From positions 222,692,554-222,756,553 of the forward strand of contig OU015490.1 of assembly GCA_907164885.2 (NCBI GenBank): a stretch of DNA of 64,000 nt. Reading direction: 5' to 3'. Positions 35,907 through 47,450 of this stretch are shown here, piece after piece; the stretch's first letter is position 1; each line of letters begins with the position of its first letter. The notes under the pieces are model-generated. The model made no database searches. It had not been told where the DNA came from and saw only the letters and a list, made by a program, of their open reading frames with translations. Source of the stretch: Dolomedes plantarius. Taxonomy: Eukaryota; Arthropoda; Arachnida; Araneae; Dolomedidae. The translations under genes were made by a program, and so were the position numbers.

Positions 35907-38068
35907 TCTATATTAATAAAAATGTAAATGTTCGTTTGTTCAAAACCTCAAATCTTCGAAAGTTCTTCACCGATTTCTTTGAATTTTTGACACAACGTTG
36001 CAATCGAATACTTGAGTGTTTCTATATACCTATTATATAGATGTCACACCTGTGACAGGTATAAAAATGCTTTTTTTTAAACACACGCTATACTAAATAT
36101 TTTACGGCAAACGAGAAATGTCTTTCCCTTCCCCCTCAGAACAGAAATTTGTCACGGCGGGGTGCGACCCCACTATCAGCAGTCCCCACAGGTCATAAAG
36201 CACGCAGGGATCGTTCTAGACAATAAAAGATGATCGAAGAGATAAGAGAATGCACATGGCTGAAGATATTTTCCGTCGAATACGCGAGGAAAATTCAAAT
36301 ATGAACATGGATTTCACAGCCGAAATTACAACGAAGCGCTGATAATAATTGAAGATTTGTGCTTAGAAATCGCGAACAAAGTTCTAAATAAATTGGGAAT
36401 GCCCTCACCGAATTGATCTGCTGATGCTTCGTTCGATGTAGAATTGCGTGGTGAAAAAAATTACAATATGGGTGATCTTTTGTCGTGTGTGCAATCAAAT
36501 ATTCCTAAGCTAACGCTTGAGCAAAAAGGCATTTACGATCAAATATTGCGAACTGTCAATAGCGGGGTTGGAGAAATCTTCTTAGATGCGCCAGGAGGAA
36601 CTGGTTAAACGTTCCTAATTAGATTGATTCTGGCAGCAATTCGATTCCAAAATGACATAGTCTTAGCTCTTGCGTAGTCCGGAATAGCGACATTGCTACC
36701 TGGTGGAAGAACTGCACATTCCGCTTTGAAATTGCCATTGAACATAGAATTCAATGAAACTCCCACATGAAACATTTCCAAAGTATCCGGCATGGGAAAA
36801 GTATTGGAGAAAGGCAAACTTATTTTTTAGGATGAATGTACAATGGCACACAAAAAATCGCTCGAGGCTCTTGATCGATCATTGCAAGATTTGCGTGGAA
36901 ACATCAGACCATTTGGGAACGCATTAATATTGTTTGTTGGAGATTTCAGGCAAACTATAATTCCTCGATCGACACCAGCGGACGAAATAAATGCTTGACT
37001 GACATACTCTACTTTGTGCCGACACGTAAAGACGTTGAAATTATCTACAAATATGCTTGTCCATCTGCAAAACGACCAATCAGCTGAGTTATTCTCACAT
37101 CAATTGCTGGAAATCGGGAGCGGAAAGGTGCCGGTTGATCTGACATCAGGACGAATTTCATTGCCTCATAACTTCTGCAATTTCGTAGCGTCAAAAGAAG
37201 AATTGGTTGAAAAAGTATTTCCCAATATTCAAAACAATTATAAGAATCACAATGAGTGAACGAGCTATTCTTGCCGCCAAGAACAAAGACGTCTACGAAC
37301 TTAACAATATCATTCAGTATAACATTCCAAGCAAGGCAGTCACATACTACATGTCCGTCGACACTGTTGTGGAAGCAGATGAAGCGGTTCATTATCCAAC
37401 AGAATTTTTGAATTCACTCGATTTGCCAGGGATGCCATCACCCGTACTGCAATTGAAAATCGGCTTGCCAATTATAATGTTGTGAAATATCAACCAACCA
37501 AAGCTTTGCAACGGCACGCGGCTTGCAGTAAAAAAATTACTGAGCAACGTCTTAGAAGGAACGATCTTGACAGGACTATTCAAAGGTGAAGATGTCTTCA
37601 TTCCTCGCATTCCCATGATTCCAACGGATATGCCATTTAAATTTAAGAGATTGCAATTCCCAATTCGATTGGCGTTTGCAATCACCATCAATGAAGCTCA
37701 GGGCCAATCTTTACAATTGTGCGGGTTAGATTTAGACATGGATTGTTTCTCACATGGACAATTATATGTTCCGTGTTCTAGAATCGGAAAACCAGACAAT
37801 CTATATATATGCACAGACAATGGAACAACAAAAAATATTGTATACCCACAAGTATTGGAAAATTAAACTGAACTATAAAATATGTTGATGGGTAACATTA
37901 CTCACGTCCGTAGCATACTTTAAGCTACACGTGCCCCCTGGGTAGTGCTAAATGAGTAACAGCTTTGCAGCCTTTATAAATTAAACATATTAGAAACGTG
38001 CTTTCTATTTTCTTTCTTTTCCATTTAACCTGACTGAGCCACAGCAACGCATGGCCGGGTACAGCTAG
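35907..38068 (+). mobile_element. Helitron with precise ends, internally deleted (2.16 kb)
   Basis: Begins TCTATATTAATAAAAATGTA directly after an A (35,906). It ends GGGTACAGCTAG (38,068) directly before a T, the A|T insertion and TC...CTRR ends typical of Helitrons. A short hairpin (GCCA...TGGC, about 38,039-38,056) lies just before the 3' CTAG. Only the helicase half remains; no Rep/HUH nuclease region is visible between the 5' end and 36,328. Confidence 0.92.
36328..37866 (+). pseudogene. Helitron Pif1-like helicase, multiply broken
   Basis: In a full Helitron this domain unwinds DNA during rolling-circle transposition. Blocks in order: YNEALIIIEDLCLEIANKVL, DLLSCVQSNIPKLTLEQKG, the Walker A region FLDAPGGTG (its lysine codon is TAA at 36,606-36,608), a DEC-type Walker B (36,832), ALDRSLQDLRGN, LFVGDFRQT, LKLSTNMLVHLQND, GKVPVDLTSGRISLPHNFCN, NINQPKLCNGTRLAV and the C-terminal QFPIRLAFAITINEAQGQSL with YVPCSRIGKPDNLYI, ending at TAA 37,864-37,866. 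Five or more stops and several frameshifts. The open stretches 37,014-37,259, 37,207-37,485 and 37,567-37,866 are its pieces. Confidence 0.93.
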
Positions 38069-39019
38069 TGTTTAATAAGAATGAAAATTTATAAGTGATT
38101 TGTCGTTATTTGCGGGAAAACGTAAGCTCAATAGGCTGTTGTGGAATTAATTACAAACAAATAATATAACCTCATGGTTCATACTGTTGATGTATCACGT
38201 AAAAGGATTTTGTCAAACTTCGCCTTCGCTTTACGAAACTTCTTAGTTATATCAAAATATTTTACACTCAACAAGCTACCCAGCAACGTTTCAAGGACAT
38301 TACGAAGTGAAAGAGCCAGAGGTTCACGCCATTCCCATTAACTCTAATGTATTGCTTAATAATCCGTGCAGTTCAATAGGTAAATACCTAGAGCTAAATT
38401 TGACAATTGAGGGGAAAGAACTACAGTCTTGAGATGTAAAAGAACTGATAAAAGTGAAGTAGGTTTATCTAAATTTGTTTCGCATGAAGTGGACAGTATT
38501 ATCAATGGTTTCGCTGCACTACAGGCAGGAAGGAAAAAAATCCTCTCATCTGGCAAAATGTGTAATGCAGGTAGGTATAAAGCGGTTCCACTGTATTGAA
38601 CTTTGTTCAATCATCACTGCTGAATTCTCCACAGAATATTACCTGTTCTCGATTATCTGCTTTACTTATACACCCTCGAAGATTCTGATGTTATTTTAAA
38701 TAAATACTAATAATTTTTAGTTACATATAACAAGAAGAACTATATATAGAACAGTGGTATTAATCTACTTAGTTAAGCGTTGATTCTGAGATATATTCTT
38801 ATTTTGAATTTATCAATAAATTAAGTAAAAAAGTAGCATTATTTGCTTTGATTTATATTGAGCTAAGCATCACCACTTCTCAGTAATTTACAAAAAAACA
38901 TTTCGATTTAAAAAAATAGAAAACAACTCTGCCCCCATTTGTCTGATTTATCAGCGAATTAATGTTATGTTACTTGTAGGAATATGTGCACAAGTTCATT
39001 GACTTGTTTTTGTTGTTGT
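38069..39019. other. Spacer, nothing recognised
   Basis: No supported ORF or repeat. Confidence 0.4.
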
Positions 39020-39352
39020 TTCTAATGCCCCCTAGCCGGAAGTATTAAAGACCGGGTCTATATAGGCTAGCGGCGTGAGGGGTGGGGCTCGAGTTTATAA
39101 TGACATTCCGATGTTCGGAGTCCGATTTAGCTAGGTGCCACCTAAATTTTGACAGAGCGACCCCAGGGGCGACATCTGGGGGATCGTACCCTCTCCCACC
39201 CTATCTGACCTCATAGAGAAACTTTCCAGTCTAAGGATTTAACGTGCCCATATCCGGTCTAGACACGTAGGTATTTAATGGCGCTTGTCGAGTTTCCATC
39301 CGAGCACCCCAAGAACCGAAATCCGATGAGCTATCACTGGTCTACCTTAGGC
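39020..39352 (-). repeat. SINE-A copy 4 (tRNA-derived)
   Basis: Minus-strand head at 39,352 with AGGTAGACCAGTGATAGCTC (A box, worn) and GGATGGAAACTCG (B box, mutated). Full body and 3' tail (ACTTCCGGCTAGGGGGCA). Confidence 0.8.
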
Positions 39353-40074
39353 CATATTGACTTATAATACACGCTTGTGATAAATTGAGATAAATTTTTC
39401 TGAACTCATTTATTTTTAGATTTAGATAGATTTTTCACCATTTCTCGTCTTTAAATTGTTATAAGTCAAGAACCGTTGAAGATAAATGGTGCAAACTTGT
39501 AACATGTCATTTTCGATTATGTTTCTTTAATTTTGATTCAGTAAATTTGAAAATAAAATATTTACTTTTGAAAATAGGATTTTTTAAAAATAAGTTTCTT
39601 TTTTTTTGAAATTTTTACCCTGAATATTTTTATTTTAAAAAAATAATATTTTAAAAAACGCTGAATCAAAATTAAAAATTATACATTTCTGTTTAATTAA
39701 ATGAAAAAAATTTGAAATTCGATAAATAATATTTCGAATTATCCCACTTTTTTAAAGTTTAAAATTTTAAAATTTTTATTAACTTTATGAGAAGCTTTAG
39801 GATGTGATTTTGTTTCAAAATTATACGGTTAACCATCACAAAGAAATTCAAAATTTTAACTCAATAACTAAAATTTTTAAAAATATGGGTCTTGAATCCC
39901 TAAAAAAATTAATGGTAAAATTGATGGTAAAAAATTGACCTCCCTAGAATCTCTTTCGAGGTATGCCTATCCATTATATAAATCGAAAGCCAGGCAAATG
40001 AGAAATTAGTCCATTTTTTCCCACTTCTAAGTTACCGATCCATTAGATTACTAGAATTATAGGATATTTGAACA
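39353..40074. other. AT-rich spacer, nothing recognised
   Basis: Low-complexity A/T sequence without a supported feature. Confidence 0.4.
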
Positions 40075-40500
40075 CACCGATATGTACTTAAGTTCATTTG
40101 TGACGCTTTAAAAGCACAGGCGAAAATCAAAATAGTTGTCCTATAAAAATTACCTGTTAACTCCTTCGGATAATAAAGAACTGATTAAGAAAACAAGAAA
40201 TCCCTGTACTTTTCTAACACTTCTAATTTATTTAGCTACGTTTATTTACTTCCCAATTCCGACTTTATAGGATTAGAGGATATTCTTTTCCCGGATGCTG
40301 TATCTGTTACTTCTCAAGAACTAACAGCTTAACGTTGTTAATCCTCTTTACTGTCGTTTCATGGTGAAATGCTGAATTTCCCCCTTTCACGCCTTTAAAA
40401 CAAACATCTTTTCCTAGGATTCATGTATTTTGAATCTTAAGATACATCTGTTTGTTTAGACACAGAGAAACAGCAGACAGCATATTTTCTTTTCCTTAAA
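40075..40500. repeat. Dispersed ~430-bp repeat R40, copy 1
   Basis: Shares with 47,027-47,450 and 47,935-48,350 the landmarks GTACTTAAGTTCAT, a run through TTTCTAACACTTCTAATTTA, AACAGCTTAACGTTGTTAAT, CTGTCGTTTCATGGTGAAAT and ATCTGTTTGTTTAGACACAG. No shared long ORF on either strand. Confidence 0.7.
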
Positions 40501-40599
40501 AAGAGAAGTTTATCAATACATAAGAGCTTGTCGCTAACTATTTTTCCCCCTAAAAATATTATCTTGTAATTTAAATTTGCTTTCAAATCTAATTCAGCT

Positions 40600-41358
40600 A
40601 GGGGACTGGGACGTCTTCGACAACTAAGAAGTTGGAAATTTGGGCTATTCTTTTAAAGCCCATATCTTATACAAATATGCATGTATCATTATGATTTTTT
40701 TATGTTAATTTAGTAAGACCTTTATGAATATTTTAAGATAAAAAAAAATTTATTTTTGGATTGAAAAGTAAATTTAAAATAACAATATAAACAAAAATAC
40801 TTTTCCCCCTGAAATTTTTGAGGTATTCACTTTGTAACACTTTTTCAAAAATTTAGTGAAAATCTTACCTTGAAATCTTGTGTGATGATTATACACAGTT
40901 TATTTTATATAGTGAACCCATTTAAGTCTTTGTTACACTTTTTAAAAAAATTTTAAAAAATTTTAAATTTCACTTATCAGAAATTTGCATATTTTTGTCA
41001 TACATTTTCACCATTTACAAAAATATCTTAAGGTTTAAAAATAAAAAATAGGTCATATTGATACAACAGCACATATTCTATTGACTTTTAAAATTTCAGA
41101 GATGTACTTGCAACAGATTTTGCAGAAAGTGTACCATTACATGAAAAAATCATATTTTGAGAAAAAAGCAAAAAAAAACACTTTCCCATTATATGGGATT
41201 TATATGTATGTTTACATTTTTAAGTTGCTAATAATTGTTGTTAGAGTGTCAAAAAGTACATAAATTATATATTTTTGTAATCTGTAGAATCTGCTCTATT
41301 TTTTAAGCCACAAATTCAAAAATAAATTTTTTGAAGGTATTTGACGTCCCAGTCCCCT
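40600..41358. mobile_element. MITE-like element with AGGGGACTGGGACGTC ends
   Basis: A perfect 16-bp inverted repeat: AGGGGACTGGGACGTC at 40,600-40,615 and its inverse at 41,343-41,358. The 760-bp interior is AT-rich and non-coding. The inverted repeat does not extend further inward and no clear target duplication is visible, so the superfamily is open. Confidence 0.7.
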
Positions 41359-41544
41359 TAATAAGATTATGAGGCATACAAACTAGTTCTTTAAGTCATA
41401 TTCAAATTCTATGTTTAAACTGTGTCCTCCTAAGCTTATCATCTTGTTACACTCATTAAGGGGACGAGAGACCTTCTCCACGGAGGGGAATTCTCCATGC
41501 ACTCCATAATTTATTTCTAATTTCTTACAAATTTCTCTGAATTG

Positions 41545-41955
41545 TGTAGGGTTCGCGTGTTGCTCAGATGCAAATTTCTGGTAGCAGCGCTGTACATGCC
41601 AGCCAAAGTGAGTTCGGCGCAGGTGTTTGATCTATTTAAAGGGCACACGCTGAGTTGGCAAAAGCCCAAGACTGGAGTAGCGATACGGAGAGAGCCGAGG
41701 CAATCTTGATGGAAGGTGATAGCGGTGTTTAACTGATAGTGCAGCCGAGGTGGCTGCACGACTTCGAGAATTAGCTCAGAGCCGAGGTTTACGGGTACTC
41801 TGCCTGAAGGATTCATTGCGACCTTTAGTTTCTTAGTACCGCGGGTTGCGGTACTGTTGTGTATTATTTTGGAAGCCCCAAGTCGGGCTATGTTAGTCTG
41901 CCTCTACGTAGAGAATAAAGGAGTTTTATTCCGAAGTTAGCCCTCGTACTTTATA
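41545..41955 (+). repeat. Probable solo LTR (~410 bp)
   Basis: Starts TGTAGGGTTCGCGTGTTGCT; a TATA-like CTATTTAAAG lies at about 41,632, an AATAAA at 41,914-41,919, and the end is near CCCTCGTACTTTATA. A truncated inverted sister lies at 21,409-21,746. No gag or pol is adjacent. Target duplication not clear. Confidence 0.6.
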
Positions 41956-42189
41956 ATGTGCTTGGACCGTTAGAGACATAAAAAGAAAGGAAGAACCACA
42001 TAATTGTTAACAGAAGTGTTTGTCATATCACTGGGTATCCTTTTTTGAAAATGCATAAATTTTTAAAATTTATAGACTATGAAATGAAAACAAAACATGA
42101 AAAAATATCAGGTGGAACAATAAAAAAATTTAGTATTTTAAATTTAGCCAAAAAAAATTCAATGTACAATTATGTTTATATGTATATTG

Positions 42190-42805
42190 TCATAGGGATA
42201 TGACAATAGTGTCTAGGCCAAGGGCAGGAGAATTGAAAATTCCGGGACGAAATAAATTAATTGCTAAATATAAGAAAGAAACAGGGCAAGGAAGCAACTG
42301 ACTGGCAATAAAAGAGAAGGGGAGAAAAGCCAACAATAAACCGAAACTACTAAAGATAGAAGATTGGGCTATAGGAAGAAATAAAAGTATAAGATAAAAT
42401 GTCTGTAGAATGAGTTGCAACGAAAAGAAGAAAAGGAGAAGGGGAAGACATAAATTTATGATGGTTATAAAACGGACCACCATGCTCGGTGTGGTCGGAG
42501 CATGGGAAAAGTTAAGGAAGCTGGAAAATTTTCTAAATCCCGCCCTCGATGCGAATTGGTGAAAAGGGGATTGAGAAGAGGCAGCCACGGACGAATTGCG
42601 ATGGCATGGAAATTATATGGCCAATGGAATTGGAAGAGGCGGTGCCAGAATTAATAAGAGAAAAATAATATGAAATAAGATAGAAGAGGCAAAAAAAAGA
42701 AGGAGAGTAGTTAGGAGTTAAAGACAGAGGTAGCATGAATCTAACGAGTATGTACGAAGCACGCCCGATGATAGTTATGTAGGCCGTGGCCCATGCAAAA
42801 GAGCC
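42190..42805. other. Purine-biased segment, unassigned
   Basis: The plus strand is strongly purine-rich (AGAGAAGGGGAGAAAA, GAAAAGAAGAAAAGGAGAAG, AGAAGGAGAG runs) over about 600 bases, unlike the surrounding A/T mixture. A 132-codon minus-strand ORF (42,190-42,588) reflects this composition and has no recognisable domain. Confidence 0.4.
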
Positions 42806-42962
42806 CGAGGAAGAGAGTGCCCCCAGTTACCTGTACTGAGTGTCTACAATGATTGAAGGAGCCCTGTACCCTACGAAGAGAGTGCCCCAGTGTCCTGTAC
42901 CGAATGCTTACGACGATTGAAGGAGCCTTGTACCCCACGATGAATGTGCCCCAGTCCAGTGC
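42806..42962. repeat. Short tandem repeat, ~65-bp unit, 2.4 copies
   Basis: GAAGAGAGTGCCCC recurs at 42,810 and 42,875, and GATGAATGTGCCCC at about 42,940. The unit includes CCTGTAC, GACGATTGAAGGAGCC and TGTACCC. Confidence 0.8.
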
Positions 42963-43450
42963 GGTGAGAGTGCAACGAAGTTCGTCATTGCGAGTGCCAG
43001 ATGCCCATAAAAGTGGTCCAGTAATCTTCTGTAGAGGTACCGTCCTTTTGTTTCCTCTTCATATTTTACCGTCATTGCTTCTCATAGCGTAGCCGTCAAT
43101 AATTCAATATGGAGGGCGATGATGAAGTAATCTGATAGTGGAAGTTAGCGGATAATAAATGATAATTCGTAAAGGCGAAGTAGTTGGTGTTAGTTGATGA
43201 AGTGAGAATAAGTAAATATTAGTTATTTGAATAATATATAGTGTGAATTTGAATTGATGCTAATGAGTACTTAAGGTTGAAGAAATATGTTGTAATAAGT
43301 AATGATAACTTGAGATGAGTATAGAGTGTTTAATGAGATTTAGTGTATCAGTATTATGTGTGTTAATCAATAAATTAATTTGTCATTTTAAACCAGAGTT
43401 ATTTTCCATCATTTGGAGTCATAATGAATTTTATTCTGCATGCAATATAC
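42963..43450. other. Spacer, possibly the end of an unassigned element
   Basis: Contains a CAATAAATTAA signal near 43,368 but no LTR partner or ORF. Confidence 0.35.
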
Positions 43451-44335
43451 ACTAGGGTGGAACGAAAAACACTTTTTTTTGAATTTCAATATGCTCTAGT
43501 TTTCAAAAGTTGCCTTTTAACAAAATAAAGACGGACATTAAATATTAGCGTAACTGGTGCATGTTTTCAGTTAGCGCAAGAAGGGCAAACTTTTGGTTTT
43601 TATTAAATTTTTGACAAATTTCGCAATTATTTTGAAATTGAATACACTTGTAGTACAAAAAAGTAGCAAAATATGTAATGTAAACATTCCTTTTAGTCAG
43701 ATCTGCTAAACAGATTATATAATACTTTTTACTTCATAAAAATAGTACACATAAAGGCACTTAAGGACGAGGCACTTAAAAGACACTCGGACATCACGGT
43801 GGAACGAAAAATTTTTTTTTCGGAATTTCAATATGCTCTAGTTTTCGAAAGTTGTTTTTTAAAATTAAATTAAGAATATAAAATTTTTTTGCTCTACTAA
43901 AATATTTTTAAGTGCCGCAAAGGGCTTCAAAATGGATATTTTTATGAAAAAGTGATTATATTTGTATTTTTTGTTAATTTCTTTTATAGTATATAAAAAT
44001 AATGTATATTTTCTGTAAATAAAATATTCAAAATATGATATTTTGACAGAAAACTTGCATATTCTAAGTATTTCTAATTTTTAGATGCCATAACAGAACA
44101 ACTGATTTTGTGGAATTTCGCGATTTTCATCATATTAATTTTACATTAGCAGATTCTTATAATACACATTGGAATGAAAGAAAAACAATTTTTAATTGAC
44201 GGACCTTAGTTAAAATAAACAAATCACACCTATTTAGAAAATATTAATGTAATGTCTATTAAGGCAAAACATTATTTTGAAAAAAATATTCATGTTTTTC
44301 AAAAGTCCATATTAATCACACATGGTTTCCATTAC

Positions 44336-44776
44336 TTATTTCACTGACACATTGAATTGCTTTTTTGTTTCAAATTTTGGCATTATTTTTTGAGAATGTA
44401 TTTTTGTTTTTATCAATGCATCTCTTTGAGAAGTAGTACCACGAACGAACAAGGATGACCCGGTAACTAATTTAACAATCCTTTCTACTACTTGTGTGTG
44501 CCATGGAATGTTGTTGAAGTCAATAATTTGTTTCTCGTGATCAGATTCTTTAGCTTCCTTTATAAACAGTTTTAGTTTGTCATCAGAAACATCCCTCGTC
44601 ATAGGAGGTTCTGTGACTTTAACATCATTCCATTCAATCATATTAATATAATCCTTGGCATCAAAGTTTATACGTGGAACTAAATTCTTTCTGATGCCTC
44701 CTTCATTTTCCGCCCTTGCTTTTAGAATCCGACGTAATCCAAGCTCTCTTACATGACTGCGATCGTCTAATATCAT
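44336..44776 (-). pseudogene. Transposase-like protein, C-terminal part
   Basis: Reads MILDDRSHVRELGLRRILKA to a normal stop near KKQFNVSVK. It directly continues the ORF at 44,773-45,360 but in a different frame; the two overlap in ATGA (44,773-44,776). The residues just upstream in this frame (NLLLC) continue the block better than those of the first ORF (IFSFV), pointing to a single-base indel near 44,790. The last ~65 codons lie in the left inverted arm. I remember similar uncharacterised proteins from arthropods and cnidarians but cannot name the family; no DDE motif can be assigned by eye. Confidence 0.65.
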
Positions 44777-45360
44777 ACAAAGGAGAAGATTTCCGAAGCG
44801 GCAAAGTATGCATTTCTTTGAATGACAGGGTCAATTACATTTTTAAGAGTCTGATTGAGGTAACGTGAATAGCTTACAAGTTTCCACAAGTGCTTCGATC
44901 CACGGATACAAGATGGTTTCAGCTTTATGTTAAACCAAATTGGTGCATAAACTTTCAAAATGTACTCAGTCAGTATTCGGAGATTTTTTGCAGGACATTC
45001 TGTTCCCACATACAAGCGAAGTATTCGGTTTGCTAATGTAAGCCATCGTGAATGACAAAATTTTCCTGGGTTTCTCATGGACAAATCAGAAGAGCATTTT
45101 CCAACAGAGATTGCATTACACATTTCTAACAAATATTTTGGTTCCACACTTAAATCATCCTTAATTTCTAGTAATGGAATATTATTTTCAATAAGTGAAA
45201 ATTCAATCACTGGAAGTGCATAGCAGTTTTCCAGTTGTTTACCTATTTCTCCTCCAAATTCATTTGGACCTTTAGTTTTTCCATCTAGGAAACAAAATAA
45301 GTGACGTAGGGGCAGTTCATTTAAATTATTGACTTCAACAACATTCCATGTCCCACACAA
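44773..45360 (-). pseudogene. Transposase-like protein, middle part (N-terminus lost)
   Basis: The conserved-looking part starts at LNELPLRHLFCFLDGKTKGP and includes CSSDLSMRNPGKFCHSRWLT, NRILRLYVGTECPAKNLRIL, VYAPIWFNIKLKPS and VIDPVIQRNAYFAASE. The first 11 residues (MCGTWNVVEVN) are read from the inverted right arm, i.e. from the antisense of the element's own 3' coding sequence, so the ATG at 45,360 is not the native start. It would encode part of a mobile-element enzyme; catalytic residues not identified. Confidence 0.65.
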
Positions 45361-46394
45361 GTAGTTGAAAGTATTGTTAAATTAGTTACCTGGTCATCCT
45401 TGTTTATTCGTGGTACTTCTCCAAGAGATGCATTAATATAAAGAAAAATACATTCTCAGAAAATAATGCCAAAATTTGAAACAAAAAAGCAATTCAATGT
45501 GTCAGTGAAATAAGTAATGGAAACCATGTGTGATTAATATGGACTTTTGAAAAACATGAATATTTTTTTCAAAATAATGTTTTGCCTTAATAGACATTAC
45601 ATTAATATTTTTCTAAATAAGTGTGATTTGTTTATTTTAACTAAGGTCCGTCAATTAAAAATTGTTTTTCTTTCATTCCAATGTGTAATATTAGAATATG
45701 CTAATGTAAAATTAATATGATGAAAATCGCGAAATTCCACAAAATCAGTTGTTCTGTTATGGCATCTAAAAATTAGAAATACTTAGAATATGCAAGTTTT
45801 CTGTCAGAATATCATATTTTGAATATTTTATTTACAGAAATATACATTATTTTTATATACTATAAAAGAAATTAACAAAAAATACAAATATAATCACTTT
45901 TTCATAAAAATATTCATTTTGAAGCCCTTTGCGGCACTTGAAAATATATTTTTAGAGCAAAAGAATTTTATATTCTTAATTTTAATTTTAAAAGACAACT
46001 TTCAAAAACTAGAGCATATTCAAATTCCGAAAAAAAAATTTTCGTTCCACCATGATGTCCGAGTGTCTTTTAAGTGCCTCGTCCTTAAGTGCCTTTATGT
46101 GTACTATTTTTATGAAGTAAAACGTATTATATAATCTGTTTAGCAGATCTCCTGACTAAAAGAAATGTTTAAATTACATATTTTGCTACTTTTTTGTACT
46201 ACAAGTGTATTCAATTTCAAAATTGCGAAATTTGTCAAAAATTTAATAAAAACCAAAAGTTTGCCCTTCTTGCGCTAACTGAAAACATGCACCAATTACG
46301 CTAATATTTAATGTCCGTCTTTATTTTGTTAAAAGGCAACTTTTGAAAACTAGAGCATATTGAAATTAAAAAAAAAGTTTTTTTCGTTCCACCC

Positions 46395-47026
46395 TAATGT
46401 AGTACTAACCACATCTTTACCATCATTAATCATAAATCATTCTAAATACCACCAATTAATTCAAAATCATTATTTATTCATGTCATTAAACGTATACTTT
46501 CACTGTCACATATATATATGGTAAAACTTATATTAAAAAATTACCGTATTTAAATCATATGGAAAGCGCATGGAGCATTTTGAAAAAATTTAGCATTTTT
46601 GAAGAAAATTTTGAAAAATAAGTAAAATTTTACCAAAGTATCAACATTTTTAATAATTCTAAGGGTGATCAATGTAGTAAAAAAGAATATTAATTATTTT
46701 CATTCTGTATATAGAGTAAAAAATTCAAAATTAATAAATTCGATTTTGAAGGACCCTTGTTACCTTATTTCTGACAGTATTCAAATATGGCAGATCTTGA
46801 TTCAGAAATTCCTCCATGTGCAGTATGTGATAGAGCACGTAGATTGCTACTTAAAAGTCGTTCATGTGTGTAAGGTAATATATAAGATTAATTGCTGTAG
46901 ATAAACAACGTCCACCTAACACATTTCTCCCTACAACTGACGATAAGGAAACGCTAGTCTCTAAACATCAAACTTAATGAGCATAAGTTTTTTGAATGGC
47001 AGCATATTTGCGTAGCCCAGGGTGTA
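46395..47026. other. Spacer, nothing recognised
   Basis: Only short ORFs without support. Confidence 0.4.
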
Positions 47027-47450
47027 CTTAATTTATAAGTGATGCTTAAAAAAACACTACCGGAAATCAAAACAGTTTTCGTACAAGAAAACACCAGCAT
47101 TTCGCTGTGGATTGCATAAAAACTGAATAGGAAATCTAGAGCCCCTAATATTTATCTTACTTGTTTTGTTTGTTTTTTATTGTTTATTTACAAGTCACTT
47201 CTCCCATTCTCAAATTTAAGAATTACCCTCTGCGATACCGTTTCCTGCGAGAGCTTTACACTATCTGTTAAAGCTTAACGTTAATCCTCTCTTCCGTCGT
47301 TTCATGGTAAAAAGCTAAAATCTCACCCTATTGTGCTTTCAACGCCAACATCTTTGCCTTGGCCTCGCGTACTTTTGGATTCTAATTTAGATATCTTTCT
47401 TTGTTTAGCACGGGAGCAGATTTTTCCCTAACAAGAAAATTTCCTAATTA
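47027..47450. repeat. Dispersed ~430-bp repeat R40, copy 2
   Basis: GTGTACTTAATTTATAAGTG, then CATTTCGCTGTGGATTGCAT, AAAGCTTAACGTTAATCCTC, GTCGTTTCATGGTAAAAAGC and CAACGCCAACATCTTTGCCT. Confidence 0.72.

Larger units (their letters stand above)
43455..46394 (-). mobile_element. DNA transposon with ~1.07-kb inverted arms (snap-back derivative)
   Basis: Arms: left 43,455-44,529, right 45,323-46,394, near-perfect inverses throughout. The outer ends are GGGTGGAACGAAAA and its inverse, each flanked by TA. A single loop of 793 bp lies between. The left arm contains the C-terminal ~65 codons of the transposase-like ORF, and the right arm contains the same segment inverted, so the coding N-terminus has been replaced by an inverted copy of the 3' end. 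The arm boundary lies at CAATAATTT/AAATTATTG. Superfamily not assigned. Confidence 0.85.

Noticed and set aside
42190..42588. 132-codon minus-strand ORF rich in Leu/Phe/Ser
   Set aside because: It follows from the purine-rich opposite strand; no domain recognised.
46787..46873. Small ORF MADLDSEIPPCAVCDRARRL with a CxxC motif
   Set aside because: Only 28 codons, no continuation, no second copy; chance cannot be excluded.
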